The position numbers were made by a program, and so were the translations under genes. This document shows, in pieces, positions 1 through 9,935 of a stretch of 64,000 bases of DNA. Under the pieces are notes generated by a model. That model saw only the letters and a list, made by a program, of their open reading frames with translations, was not told the DNA's origin and ran no database searches. Each line of letters opens with the position of its first letter. Within the stretch, counting starts at the first letter, position 1. This DNA comes from Pollutibacter sp044353505 (lineage in GTDB: Bacteria; Bacteroidota; Bacteroidia; Chitinophagales; Chitinophagaceae): NCBI GenBank assembly GCA_044353505.1, contig JBILBU010000002.1, positions 62,001-126,000 on the forward strand, written 5' to 3'.

Positions 1-839
1 CCAAGCAGGTAAGTACCTCCATTTTTGTAAGCTGCCTTATTTGACATTTGAAATGCAATCTTGGCTTCCTCAGTACCTGCCCCAAAGTAGCTATCGAAAT
101 CATCTTTGCTTATGTATGTTGTGCTGACATCGTCAACATAATCTGTAAAGGTTTTGCGTGTGACAACTTCCAATCCGATGGCAAGGCTTCTGTTGACAAA
201 ATATTTTAAACCAAAGCCATAGGGCACATGAAAATTGGTGAGACTGTACTCTTTTCTATCAGGGTGGTTTGGCATGCCTTGTCCCTCCGTGCGCAACGGC
301 TTTAAATCAACCCATGTTGCATTTCCTGAATCGTCAATATATTGGGCTTGGGGATTGAATTGAAATGCACCGATACCAATCAGGAAATAGGGGTGTATGT
401 GATGATATACTTCGTTTGGATCGTATTCCAAAAATACCGTTGGAAAAATTTCCAAGGCGAGATATACTTCCCTGATATTTGATCGGAAGTGTTGGTTTCT
501 GTTTCTTCTGGCCTCTTCAATACCACCTCTTCCATTAGTGAGGCTATCCGCAGCACCAACCCGCCCCAGATTGATTGCAAATTGAATGTTCAAGTGTTCT
601 GATGGGCGGTAGGCCACATATACTCCTGTCAGTGATTTTGTCAAAGAGAGTTGATTGTCTTTTAGGAATGCACCACCCTTTCCGGCGTTGCCTCCAAGGT
701 CACCCAGGAAATTTGATAATCCATAGGTGACACCAATTTCCATTTTCGGCAGCTGGGCGGATGCAGAAAAATGGAGTATGCTAATTGCGATTAATGATAA
801 GATCGTCCTTAAAGAATTATGGATTGGGCTTGAAATCAT
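1..839 (-). CDS. DUF6089/PorG-like outer-membrane beta-barrel protein, truncated by window edge
   Basis: About 279 residues are visible; the C-terminus lies outside the window. The ATG at 839 opens a hydrophobic signal segment ending near ASAQ (residue 29). The mature part starts EIGVTYGLSNFLGDLGG and continues with an arginine-rich stretch around EEARRNRNQHF, the layout I associate with the DUF6089 family. Some members are annotated as the T9SS outer-membrane component PorG. It starts 4 nt after the stop of the acetyltransferase gene, so the two are probably co-transcribed. The barrel and export assignment is firm from signal peptide and strand pattern; the link to T9SS is by family only. 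Confidence 0.75.
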   Translation of the reverse strand, partial: MISSPIHNSLRTILSLIAISILHFSASAQLPKMEIGVTYGLSNFLGDLGGNAGKGGAFLKDNQLSLTKSLTGVYVAYRPSEHLNIQFAINLGRVGAADSLTNGRGGIEEARRNRNQHFRSNIREVYLALEIFPTVFLEYDPNEVYHHIHPYFLIGIGAFQFNPQAQYIDDSGNATWVDLKPLRTEGQGMPNHPDRKEYSLTNFHVPYGFGLKYFVNRSLAIGLEVVTRKTFTDYVDDVSTTYISKDDFDSYFGAGTEEAKIAFQMSNKAAYKNGGTYLL

Positions 840-843
840 TTAG

Positions 844-1299
844 TTATTTTAGTCTAATCATGCTTATATGAGGAATATTATCTTCCAAGTACATATCGCT
901 GCATTGTTCAAAGCCAAGATTTTCATAAAACTTTTTCAGGTAGAGCTGCCCTCCAATTTTGATTGGCAATTCGCCGTTTAATCTGATGCACTCCTCAATA
1001 GCTTTTTCCATTAAGGCAAAGCCAATTCCTCTTTTTCTGTACCTGGGAGAACTTACCACCCTTCCAATTGACGGCACTTCGAAGGCAATGCCCTGTTTCA
1101 GTATTCTTGCGGTTGCTACCAACTCTTCCCCAATCTTTGCTTGCAAGTGATGTGCTGATTGATCAAGGTTGTCCATATCTTGAAAAATACATTGTTGCTC
1201 AACCACAAATACCTCAGATCTTAGCCTGAGGATATCGTAGAGTTCAGCTGCACACAATTCATGGAATTGCTTGATTGTCCAATTAATCTTTCCTTCCAC
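844..1299 (-). CDS. GNAT family N-acetyltransferase, ElaA-like
   Basis: A 151-residue single-domain GNAT protein. The N-terminus (LYDILRLRSEVFVVEQQC followed by DMDNLDQ) matches the ElaA subgroup. The acetyl-CoA loop reads RKRGIGFALMEKA, close to the usual R/Q-x-x-G-x-G/A motif, near residues 87-99. The substrate is unknown. The start is GTG at 1299; the next internal ATG would cut off the conserved N-terminus. It is the first gene of a probable two-gene unit with the barrel gene downstream. Family assignment is strong; function beyond acetyl transfer cannot be stated. Confidence 0.85.
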   Translation of the reverse strand: MEGKINWTIKQFHELCAAELYDILRLRSEVFVVEQQCIFQDMDNLDQSAHHLQAKIGEELVATARILKQGIAFEVPSIGRVVSSPRYRKRGIGFALMEKAIEECIRLNGELPIKIGGQLYLKKFYENLGFEQCSDMYLEDNIPHISMIRLK

Positions 1300-1490
1300 T
1301 TGAGTTGGGTGATGTCAGAATATTGTTAGGGTAAGTTAAGGTGGCGTGAATTGTCAATAGATTAGGAGCCAAAAATAGTCAATTGAAACTTTACTTAAGA
1401 TTAATATGCTATTAAAATATTTAAATTTGTGATAAATCTATAACTACTAATCCTTCCATACTATCCAATCCAATTGAATACCTTAAAGGG

Positions 1491-3551
1491 GTGGGACCTT
1501 TGCGTGCTGATATGCTCAAGAAGGAATTGCAAATATTCACATTTGGAGACCTGCTTAATCATTTTCCGTTTAGGCATTTGGATAGAACAGAGATACAGGT
1601 GATTGGCCAGATTAATCCCGCGATGGATCATGTTCAGGTAAGAGGGATATTGATCTCCATGGAAGTGCTGGGCGAAAGGCGTGGAAGAAGATTGGTGGCG
1701 CAGTTGAGGGACAGGACTGGAATTATTGAGCTGACATGGTTTCAGGGAATTCAATGGGTGCAAAAATCTTTGGCATTGGGCAACGAGTACCTGGTGTTTG
1801 GAAAGCTTGGGTTCTTTCTGGGCAAGCCTCAGTTGAATCATCCCGAGATTGAGTCGGTCAAGGACAATGCCAATGTAGGAAAACTTTTTCTTGAACCAGT
1901 ATATTCTGTTACTGAAAAGCTGAAGGCCAGGGGCTTAAATGGAAGGGCATGGAGTAAGCTAACCCAGCAACTTTTTATGGTGCTTGGGGAAAAGGAAATA
2001 CCTGAGATATTACCACAGCAAATCATACAGGCTGAAAAATTCATCTCAAGATGGCAGGCATTTTTATACATTCATTTTCCTACTTCACAACAGCTTCGAG
2101 ACGAGGCCATTAGAAGATTGAAGTTTGAAGAATTTTTCATTGCCCAATTGAGGTTGGGTTTGCTCAGGTCCGCTCGCCACAGGTTTTCAAAAGGGCATGT
2201 TTTTTCTAAGGTAGGCGACAATTTCAATACATTTTTTCACCAGCATCTCGCTTTTCCCCTAACGGGCGCACAAAAAAGGGTGTTAAAAGAAATTCGACAA
2301 GACACCTCCACTGGAAAACAGATGAACAGGCTCTTGCAAGGGGATGTTGGAAGTGGTAAAACCATTGTGGCTTTGATGTTGATGTTGATTGCAGTTGACA
2401 ATGGTTTTCAAGCCTGTATCATGGCGCCCACCGAAATTCTGGCAAAGCAACATGCCGATAATTTCACAGCCATGCTTGCTCCCATGGGGATGGAGGTTGT
2501 TCTGCTGACAGGGTCTGTTAAGTCTGCCGAAAAAAAGAAAATATTACAATCTATTGAAAGCGGAAAAGTAGCTATTGTAGTAGGTACACACGCACTGATT
2601 GAAGAGACCGTAAAGTTTCAAAATCTCGGACTTGCTGTTATTGATGAGCAACATAAGTTTGGTGTAGCACAGCGTGCCAAACTCTGGCAAAAAAATAGCA
2701 TACCACCTCATATGTTGGTAATGACTGCAACTCCGATTCCTAGAACCCTTGCCATGACTGCTTATGGGGATCTTGATTATAGTGTGATTGATGAGCTTCC
2801 CCCTGGCAGAACTCCCATTCTTACAGTCCACCGGCTTGATGATGCCCGCCCACAGGTAATGGATTTTATCAAGTCAGAAATCGCCCTGGGCCGTCAGATA
2901 TATTTCATCTTTCCACTCATCGAGGAAAGCGAAAAGCTTCAATATGAAGATCTCATGCAAGGATTTGAAAATGTCAAGGCTTGGTTTCCTGAGCCTAACT
3001 ATTGGATCAGCATGGTGCATGGTAGGATGACTGCCGAACAGAAAAATGTAAATATGAGTAGGTTCATCAACAAAGAAACCCAAATTATGTTAGGCACTAC
3101 TGTAATCGAGGTGGGGGTGAATGTTCCCAATGCCACAGTGATGGTTATTGAGAGTGCAGAAAAATTTGGATTGAGTCAGCTTCATCAATTGAGGGGACGA
3201 GTAGGCAGGGGCAGTGAAAAAAGTTACTGCATTTTGTTGTCTGGAAGTCAGGTTGGACGAGATGCGAAAGACAGGCTTTCTGTCATGTGTTCAACCAATG
3301 ATGGATTCAAAATTGCAGAAAAGGATCTTGAGTTAAGAGGGCCCGGGGATATCCAAGGTACCAGACAAAGTGGAACCCTTGATTTTAAGTTGGCAGATCT
3401 TGTTCAGGATAAGTTGTTGCTTGAGAAATCAAAGCAATATGCAGAGCAGATCTTTCAGGCAGACCCTGATATCAAAAAACAAGAAAACTCATCTTTAAAG
3501 GAATTTTTGCAGGTAGGTAAGGGGATTACAACGTGGGGTAAGATATCTTGA
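1491..3551 (+). CDS. recG: ATP-dependent DNA helicase RecG
   Basis: RecG remodels stalled forks and Holliday junctions. Visible parts are the N-terminal wedge/OB region (residues about 1-200), Walker A GDVGSGKT near 285, the DEQHKFG box near 385, the TATPIPRT motif, and the helicase C-terminal signature QLRGRVGRG near 568. The reading frame from GTG 1491 gives 686 residues. Homologues begin about ten residues earlier with a P-I-E-Y-L-K-G-V-G-P sequence. That sequence is present in frame upstream (1464-1490) but has no ATG, GTG or TTG before the stop at 1422, so the true start may be ATA at 1458 or ATT at 1425. The 1491 start is therefore provisional. Confidence 0.95.
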   Translation: MGPLRADMLKKELQIFTFGDLLNHFPFRHLDRTEIQVIGQINPAMDHVQVRGILISMEVLGERRGRRLVAQLRDRTGIIELTWFQGIQWVQKSLALGNEYLVFGKLGFFLGKPQLNHPEIESVKDNANVGKLFLEPVYSVTEKLKARGLNGRAWSKLTQQLFMVLGEKEIPEILPQQIIQAEKFISRWQAFLYIHFPTSQQLRDEAIRRLKFEEFFIAQLRLGLLRSARHRFSKGHVFSKVGDNFNTFFHQHLAFPLTGAQKRVLKEIRQDTSTGKQMNRLLQGDVGSGKTIVALMLMLIAVDNGFQACIMAPTEILAKQHADNFTAMLAPMGMEVVLLTGSVKSAEKKKILQSIESGKVAIVVGTHALIEETVKFQNLGLAVIDEQHKFGVAQRAKLWQKNSIPPHMLVMTATPIPRTLAMTAYGDLDYSVIDELPPGRTPILTVHRLDDARPQVMDFIKSEIALGRQIYFIFPLIEESEKLQYEDLMQGFENVKAWFPEPNYWISMVHGRMTAEQKNVNMSRFINKETQIMLGTTVIEVGVNVPNATVMVIESAEKFGLSQLHQLRGRVGRGSEKSYCILLSGSQVGRDAKDRLSVMCSTNDGFKIAEKDLELRGPGDIQGTRQSGTLDFKLADLVQDKLLLEKSKQYAEQIFQADPDIKKQENSSLKEFLQVGKGITTWGKIS

Positions 3552-3584
3552 ATTATTAACAAGTTGTATAACTTTAAATTCCTA

Positions 3585-3602
3585 CTTTAGTTTTAACTAA
3601 AG
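3585..3602. other. Inverted repeat just upstream of the adhesin start codon
   Basis: CTTTAGTT at 3585-3592 and AACTAAAG at 3595-3602 form an 8-bp perfect dyad with a 2-base centre, ending 2 nt before the ATG at 3605. The centre is too tight for a stable RNA hairpin, so a protein-binding operator is the more natural reading. It may also be chance in AT-rich DNA. It overlaps the near-consensus -7 sequence TACTTTAG. Confidence 0.3.
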
Positions 3603-3604
3603 CA

Positions 3605-6600
3605 ATGAAAACCCGTATTCACATATTTCTTGCTCTCCTTCTTACATCTCATGTAACCAGCATATTTTCACAATCGTATTATGCCCTAGATTTTATTGAG
3701 AACAAAGGGCAATGGGAAGGGGACTTCAACTATAAAACTACAGCTGGGGATGGCTCATTATTTATTGGCCCAGATGGCTATACCATTGTTAAACATCATC
3801 CTGATGATCATGCCACTGCTCTTGAATTTATGCATGGCCATAGTATAGAAAAAATAAAGCCCCCTGTAAAAATCACAACAGGAGTTAAAGATGGTGAAGG
3901 CAATAACAATGCCCGTCGTCTTTCAATTCGTTCGCATGCATACACTGTTCGATTTATTGGGGCTAAGAGGCAGGTCCAATTTATACCTGAAAAGCCCACA
4001 GGAGAAATGTCAAATTATTTTTTAGGAGGTAATCCTGAAAACTGGAAAACTGATGTTGGAAGTTTTGCAACAGTAATTGCCAAAGATGTATACCCCGGTG
4101 TGGATGTAAAATATTATTCAAATGGCGATCAACTTAAATATGATCTTGTTGTGCAACCAGGCGCAGACCTGTCTCGCATATCCATGCGCTATGATGGGGT
4201 TGACAAAATATCAATTCGGGATGGTCAATTAATTATTGAAACTTCTGTTGGACAATCAAAAGAGTTGGCGCCTTATGCTTATCAGATCGTGAATGGGGAA
4301 AAGGTTGAAGTCTCTTGTAGTTATGCGTTAACAAATGGACAGGTAAATTTCAAGGTAAGAGGGTATGACAAAAGTTCAATACTTGTTATTGATCCGGTCT
4401 TGGTTTTTTCAACTTACACCGGAAGTAAAGCAAGCAATTGGGGATTTACTGCCGCTCCCGGTCCTGACGGAAGCCTTTATGCTGGAGGAATAGTATTTGG
4501 AACGGGCTATCCAATTTCAATCGGGGCCTTCCAGACAGATTTTTTGGGTGGAACCGCTTCCAATAATGGTAGCGGTATTGATGTTGGAATAACCCGATTT
4601 AGCAATGATGGAAAAGCAAGGTTGTTCTCCACCTACCTCGGGGGCAATGGCAATGAATTCCCACATAGCATATTTGTTGATCCAATTGGGAATCCTGTTA
4701 TTCTTGGTAGAACCACATCCTTGAGAGACTTTCCTGTTCTTGGTCAAAACCGTATTGGCGCTTTGGGAGAGACTGATATTTTTGTTACCAAGCTGTCTGC
4801 AGACGGCAGAACAATGTTGGGCGGTGTAGTGGTCGGTGGCAGCGGAAATGACGGAGTGAACATCGATGAAAATATGAGTCCAGAGGGTCCTCGGTCCCTG
4901 TTATATAATTACGGGGATAATGCAAGGAGTGAGGTTATCCTAGACAATTCAAACAACGTTTACGTCGCATCAAGCTCCTCTTCATCTAATTTCCCTGCTG
5001 GGAATAATCCTGCTGGTCAACAAGATGGTGTGGTTATGAAGTTTTCACCTGACCTTTCTACTCCATTGTTTATTACCATGATTGGAGGAGCGTTGGATGA
5101 TGCAGCATTTGTAATTGCACTAAATCCTCTTGCAAATGAACTTTACGTTGCTGGTGCAACTGCGAGCAGTATCTTTCCTGGTGAAAAAACTGGAACTATA
5201 GGCGAAGAGTATGCCGGTTCTATTGACGGGTTCGTTTCCGTTATCGATAATAATGGGGATATTAAAAAGTCAACTTTTTTAGGAACAAACAAGCTAGATA
5301 TAATCTATGGTATTCAATTTGATGAAAAGGGGTTTCCTTATGTAATGGGTATTTCATTGGGAGATTGGGTAGTTCAAAAAGCTGAAGCACAGCCTAGTAT
5401 TTTCAACAATCAGGGGGCACGTCAGTTTATTTCCAAGTTGCTACCAGATCTCAGTGGGTATGTATATTCCACTGTTTTTGGAAAATCAGCAGCCGTTCCA
5501 AATATTTCTCCTGTTGCTTTTCTGGTTGATCGTTGTGAAAACGTGTATGTATCTGGCTGGGGAGGCAGGTTGAATTTGTGCTACAGCAGTGCATTTGATG
5601 CAAAGACCACAGGTACTGCTGGTCTTCCACTTGCAGGAACGCCAATTCAGAATTACACGGACAATAAGGATTTTTATTTTTTTGTGTTAAAGAAAGATGG
5701 AACTGAGCAGCTCTATGGTTCATTTTTTGGCCAGCAGGGTGGGGAAGGTGATCATGTGGATGGCGGTACATCAAGGTTTGACAATAAAGGAGCAATCTAC
5801 CAGGCCATCTGCGCCAATTGTGGGGGCAGCTCAATTTGCAGAACCGACCCCATAACAAAACCAATGATCATTACACCGGGTGTGGTGGCACCAGTGAATG
5901 GCGCCTTGGGTTCTCGAACTCCTGGAGAATGCAATTTGGCAGCCTTCAAGATTAACTTTGAGTTTGATGGGGTTAAAGCAGGCGTCAAGTCTATTGTTGA
6001 TGGAATTTCATATGATACCTCAGGGTGCGTTCCTTTGGAAGTTGAATTTGTTGATACGATTGGCCTTGGCAAGCAGTATATATTTGTTTATGGTGATGGT
6101 ACACCCAATGATACTTTAACCACTGCTAAATCATCTCATATTTTTACCCAGCCAAACCTTTACAGTGTAATGGTTATTGCTATAGATGAGAGCAGGTGCA
6201 TTACAAGGGATACATCGTATGTGAATATTAAGGTGAGTACAAATAAAGCCATCATCACAGCGAATGCTCAAAAACAGCTGCCATGCGATGGCTTGCTCTT
6301 TAAGTTTGTCAATGAATCTATTGCTCCATTGGGTTCACCATTTACCGGTCAATCTTTTGTGTGGGATTTTGGTCATGATGGGCAAGTTGACACGGTAGGG
6401 CTCCAAGACGTCTATCACTCCTTTCCTGCATATGGTTCATACAAAGTGAAATTATTTCTCATTGATGATAATTATTGCAATCAGTCAGACTTCTTGGAAT
6501 TCAATGTTTTTGTTTCGCCTCTTGTCAAAGCGCAGTTTATTAGTCCGGAGATTGGTTGCATACCATACACCGCTGAATTCATCAATACTAGTACCGCCGG

Positions 6601-7288
6601 AACAGACTTTCAGTGGTCTTTCGGCGATGGATCGCCAGTCTTCAATGGCTTCAGGCCACCTGCCCATTCTTACGGATCTGCGGTAGGCGATTATAATGTG
6701 ATGCTCATCGCAACCGATTCAGGAACCTGTAACATCAAGGATACTTTTCAATATACAATCTCTGTTAAACCAAATCCTGTTGCCTCATTCTCATTTAGGC
6801 CTGACCCCCCACAAGAAAATACACCTTTGGAATTTACCAATCAATCATCAGGCGCAACAACCTATCTATGGAATTTTGGTGATGGTTTTTATGCTACCAA
6901 CAAAGACACTTCGCATCTTTACCAAGAAACCGGCACTTACAACGTATGCCTAACCGCTTACAATGAGTTTGGTTGCGCAGACACAACTTGCGATGTTATT
7001 GAGACGCTCATATTTCCACTGGTAGATTTGCCCAATGCATTCACGCCCAATGGCGATGGAAATAATGATGTCTTGTATGTCAGGGGATTTGGAATAAAAA
7101 GTATGGCACTAAGAATTTATAATCGGTTGGGACAATTGGTGTTTGAGTCTTCGAGTCCGAACTATGGTTGGGACGGAAAATTCAAGGGGGTACTTCAACC
7201 CATGGATGCATATGCATATACACTGAACATATTGTTTGGCGATGATACCACAGTGAACAAGAAAGGAGATATTACGTTGATAAGATAG
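3605..7288 (+). CDS. Giant secreted protein: DUF7948-like N-terminus, SBBP-type propeller, PKD domains, T9SS type B sorting domain
   Basis: A 1227-residue surface or secreted protein. A signal peptide ends near IFSQ (about residue 23). The N-terminal region opens with FIENKGQW, typical of the DUF7948 region of Bacteroidota propeller proteins. Repeats rich in FSTYLGG-type motifs (about 270-720) suggest an SBBP-like beta-propeller. About four PKD-like domains follow, recognisable by VYGDG, WDFGHDG, WSFGDG and WNFGDG. The C-terminus (about 1140-1227) has NAFTPNGDGNND, a WDGK motif and ends KKGDITLIR, the type B (CHU_C/gliding-associated) sorting signal. A PorP/SprF gene follows almost at once, so the two probably form an adhesin/partner operon like sprB-sprF. 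Confidence 0.88.
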   Translation: MKTRIHIFLALLLTSHVTSIFSQSYYALDFIENKGQWEGDFNYKTTAGDGSLFIGPDGYTIVKHHPDDHATALEFMHGHSIEKIKPPVKITTGVKDGEGNNNARRLSIRSHAYTVRFIGAKRQVQFIPEKPTGEMSNYFLGGNPENWKTDVGSFATVIAKDVYPGVDVKYYSNGDQLKYDLVVQPGADLSRISMRYDGVDKISIRDGQLIIETSVGQSKELAPYAYQIVNGEKVEVSCSYALTNGQVNFKVRGYDKSSILVIDPVLVFSTYTGSKASNWGFTAAPGPDGSLYAGGIVFGTGYPISIGAFQTDFLGGTASNNGSGIDVGITRFSNDGKARLFSTYLGGNGNEFPHSIFVDPIGNPVILGRTTSLRDFPVLGQNRIGALGETDIFVTKLSADGRTMLGGVVVGGSGNDGVNIDENMSPEGPRSLLYNYGDNARSEVILDNSNNVYVASSSSSSNFPAGNNPAGQQDGVVMKFSPDLSTPLFITMIGGALDDAAFVIALNPLANELYVAGATASSIFPGEKTGTIGEEYAGSIDGFVSVIDNNGDIKKSTFLGTNKLDIIYGIQFDEKGFPYVMGISLGDWVVQKAEAQPSIFNNQGARQFISKLLPDLSGYVYSTVFGKSAAVPNISPVAFLVDRCENVYVSGWGGRLNLCYSSAFDAKTTGTAGLPLAGTPIQNYTDNKDFYFFVLKKDGTEQLYGSFFGQQGGEGDHVDGGTSRFDNKGAIYQAICANCGGSSICRTDPITKPMIITPGVVAPVNGALGSRTPGECNLAAFKINFEFDGVKAGVKSIVDGISYDTSGCVPLEVEFVDTIGLGKQYIFVYGDGTPNDTLTTAKSSHIFTQPNLYSVMVIAIDESRCITRDTSYVNIKVSTNKAIITANAQKQLPCDGLLFKFVNESIAPLGSPFTGQSFVWDFGHDGQVDTVGLQDVYHSFPAYGSYKVKLFLIDDNYCNQSDFLEFNVFVSPLVKAQFISPEIGCIPYTAEFINTSTAGTDFQWSFGDGSPVFNGFRPPAHSYGSAVGDYNVMLIATDSGTCNIKDTFQYTISVKPNPVASFSFRPDPPQENTPLEFTNQSSGATTYLWNFGDGFYATNKDTSHLYQETGTYNVCLTAYNEFGCADTTCDVIETLIFPLVDLPNAFTPNGDGNNDVLYVRGFGIKSMALRIYNRLGQLVFESSSPNYGWDGKFKGVLQPMDAYAYTLNILFGDDTTVNKKGDITLIR

Positions 7289-7299
7289 TTTTGTCTAAG

Positions 7300-8415
7300 A
7301 TGCTTGGTCTTATTAAGCATACAACAACTGAAAGATTAAAACCAGTGAAAAGAAAACATAACATAGTATTTGGCAGGCATGCGAGAGCTACATTTACTGT
7401 TGCTCTAGCTGTTTTTTTTGCTTTGTTGCAAGAATTGCCATTGGCTGCACAGGATCTTCACTTTTCTCAATTTTTCAATTCTCCGCTCTCTACCAATCCT
7501 GCCAATACTGGATTTATTCCTTCATCGGATTATAGGGTAGGAGCTCATCACAGGGATCAATGGTCAAGTGTGCCTGTTCCTTATAAGACCACGAGTATTT
7601 TCGGGGACTTTCAATTTTTGCGCGACCGTTTTCCCAGTGGATGGATGGGCCTCGGCGGACTCATCCTTCAGGATGTTGCAGGCTCCGGAAATCTGAGATC
7701 AACAAAAGTATATGCCTCCGTAGCCTATCATCAAATGTTGGGGAGTACTGGGCTATTGTCTGCAGGATTCAATCTTGGATACGCAGGTAAGCAAATCAAT
7801 CTCGCCAAGCTGACATTTGATAATCAGTGGAATGGGAGATTTTTTGATGGAGCGGTCCCCAGTGGCGAAACGTTTCAGAATAATTCTATCGGATATGTTG
7901 ATGTTCAGGCCGGGCTCAACTACGCTTATTTTCCTTCAGACAACCTCTATCTGCATGGAGGCTTTAGCGTACATCACCTAAACAAACCAAAAGAAACTTT
8001 TTTTGCACTCATTCCAGGATACGATAATCGGATTAAACCCCGCTCCATATTTTTTGCCGATGCAATGATAAAAGTTAACAATCAGGTGATCATTTCTCCG
8101 GGAATTTACTACTCAAGACAAGCAGCTGCTTCAGAATTTGTTGGTGGGTTGCATATCAATTATAACTTATCTGGAAATGGAGAACAGCAGCTGATTGCTG
8201 GAATTTTCTATAGGCCCGGAGATGCATATATTCCCATGGTAGGCTATCAATGGAAGAGCTTCAAATTTATGTTCAGTTTTGATGTGACAAATTCCCCTCT
8301 CAAATTCAATAATGGAAGCCGTGGCGCCAGCGAACTCTTCCTGCAGTATGATGGCATTTACAACACGGTTTACGGCAATAGACGTCAAAGCTATTGTCCG
8401 AGTTTCTCTAACTAA
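7300..8415 (+). CDS. PorP/SprF family T9SS outer-membrane protein (module 1)
   Basis: An outer-membrane barrel of the PorP/SprF family, which helps export or anchor type B cargo. The mature start QDLHFSQFFNSPL and the following NPANTG are family hallmarks, as is the YLHGGFSVHHLNKP segment. Candidate starts are TTG 7291, ATG 7300 and GTG 7345. ATG is listed, although GTG 7345 would give the most compact signal peptide, ending LPLAAQ. The gene lies about 11 nt after the adhesin stop, so coupling is likely. A paralogue with the same arrangement sits at 32807. Confidence 0.9.
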   Translation: MLGLIKHTTTERLKPVKRKHNIVFGRHARATFTVALAVFFALLQELPLAAQDLHFSQFFNSPLSTNPANTGFIPSSDYRVGAHHRDQWSSVPVPYKTTSIFGDFQFLRDRFPSGWMGLGGLILQDVAGSGNLRSTKVYASVAYHQMLGSTGLLSAGFNLGYAGKQINLAKLTFDNQWNGRFFDGAVPSGETFQNNSIGYVDVQAGLNYAYFPSDNLYLHGGFSVHHLNKPKETFFALIPGYDNRIKPRSIFFADAMIKVNNQVIISPGIYYSRQAAASEFVGGLHINYNLSGNGEQQLIAGIFYRPGDAYIPMVGYQWKSFKFMFSFDVTNSPLKFNNGSRGASELFLQYDGIYNTVYGNRRQSYCPSFSN

Positions 8416-8484
8416 CAGCAGATCCAATATTTAAATTTCAATTGCTCAGTTTGAATGCCGAATTTCGTGTGAAATAAAACGATA

Positions 8485-9891
8485 ATGGCAGATACTTCTA
8501 TTCCGGTGCATGTATATGAGCAGTTTAGGAAAATTGTTGGAAATCAGTATGTGATGACTGATGAGGAGTCATTAAATGCGTATGGACATGACGAGACGGA
8601 GCGGTTGCTTTTTCTTCCCCATGTTGTACTTCGACCAAGAACTACCGAAGAGATTAGCCAGATCATGCGTATTTGTAATGAGGAAAAAATTCATGTAACT
8701 CCACGGGGTGCGGGAACTGGCTTGAGTGGTGGCGCGCTTCCACATTTGGGCGGTGTATTGCTTTCTACAGATCGGATGAATGAAATACTCCAGATTGATG
8801 AACAGAATCTTCAAGTTACCACTGAGCCAGGGGTTATCACCGAAGTGCTACAGCTGGCAGTAAAAGAAAAAGGACTTTTTTATCCCCCCGATCCTTCGAG
8901 CAAGGGTTCTTGTTTTATAGGTGGAAATATTGCAGAGAACAGCGGTGGCCCGAAGGCTGTTAAATATGGTGTAGTCAGAGACTACGTTTTAAATCTTGAA
9001 GTGGTGCTCCCAACTGGCGAGGTGATTTGGACTGGTAGCAATGTGCTAAAAAATTCTACTGGCTATAGCTTAACCCATCTGCTTGTAGGAAGTGAAGGCA
9101 CGTTGGGTATCGTTACAAAAATTGTTCTAAAGTTAATACCCTTTCCAAAGTTTGATTTGCTCATGCTCGCACCTTTTAACTCTCTGGAAAAGGCTGGGGA
9201 AGCAGTAAGTGCTATTTTTCGTGCGGGGTTCACTCCTTCTGCATTGGAACTGGTTGAGATCGAAGCTTTAGAGATTGTGAGCAAATTTGTTGATTCTTCA
9301 GCTGTTCCCGTAACTGAAGGTACTGCAGCCCATCTCATTATTGAAGTTGATGGCAATCATATGGACACGTTGATGGCGGAGATGGAAGCGATTGGAGAGG
9401 TGTTGTTGAATTTTGATTGCGGTGAACTATATTTTGCAGATGATGCCCAACAAAAGAATGAATTGTGGAAGCTGCGTAGAAGAGTTGCAGAAGCAGTTAA
9501 TATAGCCGGTTACACGATTGAAGAAGATACAGTTGTTCCCCGCGCTGCGCTTCCTGCGCTCATCCGCGGAGTAAAGCAGCTGGGCATTGAAAAAGATTTT
9601 CAAGTGGTTTGTTATGGTCATGCAGGAGATGGGAATCTGCACGTAAGGATAAAAAAAGAGGGCATACCCAATAGTCACGGAAATCCAGAGATGAAACAGA
9701 TTCTACGTGCTTTGTTTGTGATTGTAAAAGATCTTGGAGGTACAATCAGTGGAGAGCATGGCATCGGGCTTGTGCAAAAAGATTTTCTGGATATTGTTTT
9801 TGACCAAACCCAGCTTCGTTTGATGAAAGAAATTAAAAAGATATTTGACCCCAACAATATCCTTAACGCAGGAAAGATTTTTGATATCTAA
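8485..9891 (+). CDS. glcD: FAD-linked oxidase, GlcD/D-lactate dehydrogenase type
   Basis: A 468-residue flavoprotein of the VAO/PCMH family. The FAD-binding part (about 40-215) holds TPRGAGTGLSGGA and IGGNIAENSGGPKAVKYG. The C-terminal FAD-oxidase domain has YGHAGDGNLHVR and ends with SGEHGIG and DPNNILNAGKIF, all typical of glycolate oxidase GlcD and D-2-hydroxyacid dehydrogenases. It would oxidise a D-2-hydroxy acid such as glycolate or D-lactate to the keto acid. No GlcE or GlcF partner is adjacent, so D-lactate dehydrogenase is as likely as glycolate oxidase. Confidence 0.9.
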   Translation: MADTSIPVHVYEQFRKIVGNQYVMTDEESLNAYGHDETERLLFLPHVVLRPRTTEEISQIMRICNEEKIHVTPRGAGTGLSGGALPHLGGVLLSTDRMNEILQIDEQNLQVTTEPGVITEVLQLAVKEKGLFYPPDPSSKGSCFIGGNIAENSGGPKAVKYGVVRDYVLNLEVVLPTGEVIWTGSNVLKNSTGYSLTHLLVGSEGTLGIVTKIVLKLIPFPKFDLLMLAPFNSLEKAGEAVSAIFRAGFTPSALELVEIEALEIVSKFVDSSAVPVTEGTAAHLIIEVDGNHMDTLMAEMEAIGEVLLNFDCGELYFADDAQQKNELWKLRRRVAEAVNIAGYTIEEDTVVPRAALPALIRGVKQLGIEKDFQVVCYGHAGDGNLHVRIKKEGIPNSHGNPEMKQILRALFVIVKDLGGTISGEHGIGLVQKDFLDIVFDQTQLRLMKEIKKIFDPNNILNAGKIFDI

Positions 9892-9935
9892 ATAATATTC
9901 AGCCCCCTAACATGATTAAATGGGGCGACGGGGGG

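Noticed and set aside
1461..1841. A minus-strand open frame opposite the recG N-terminus
   Set aside because: Its sequence is the antisense of conserved RecG residues; no family resemblance.
5451..5864. A 137-codon open frame on the minus strand inside adhesin 1
   Set aside because: Low-complexity, H- and Q-rich translation with no start context; a shadow of the plus-strand gene.
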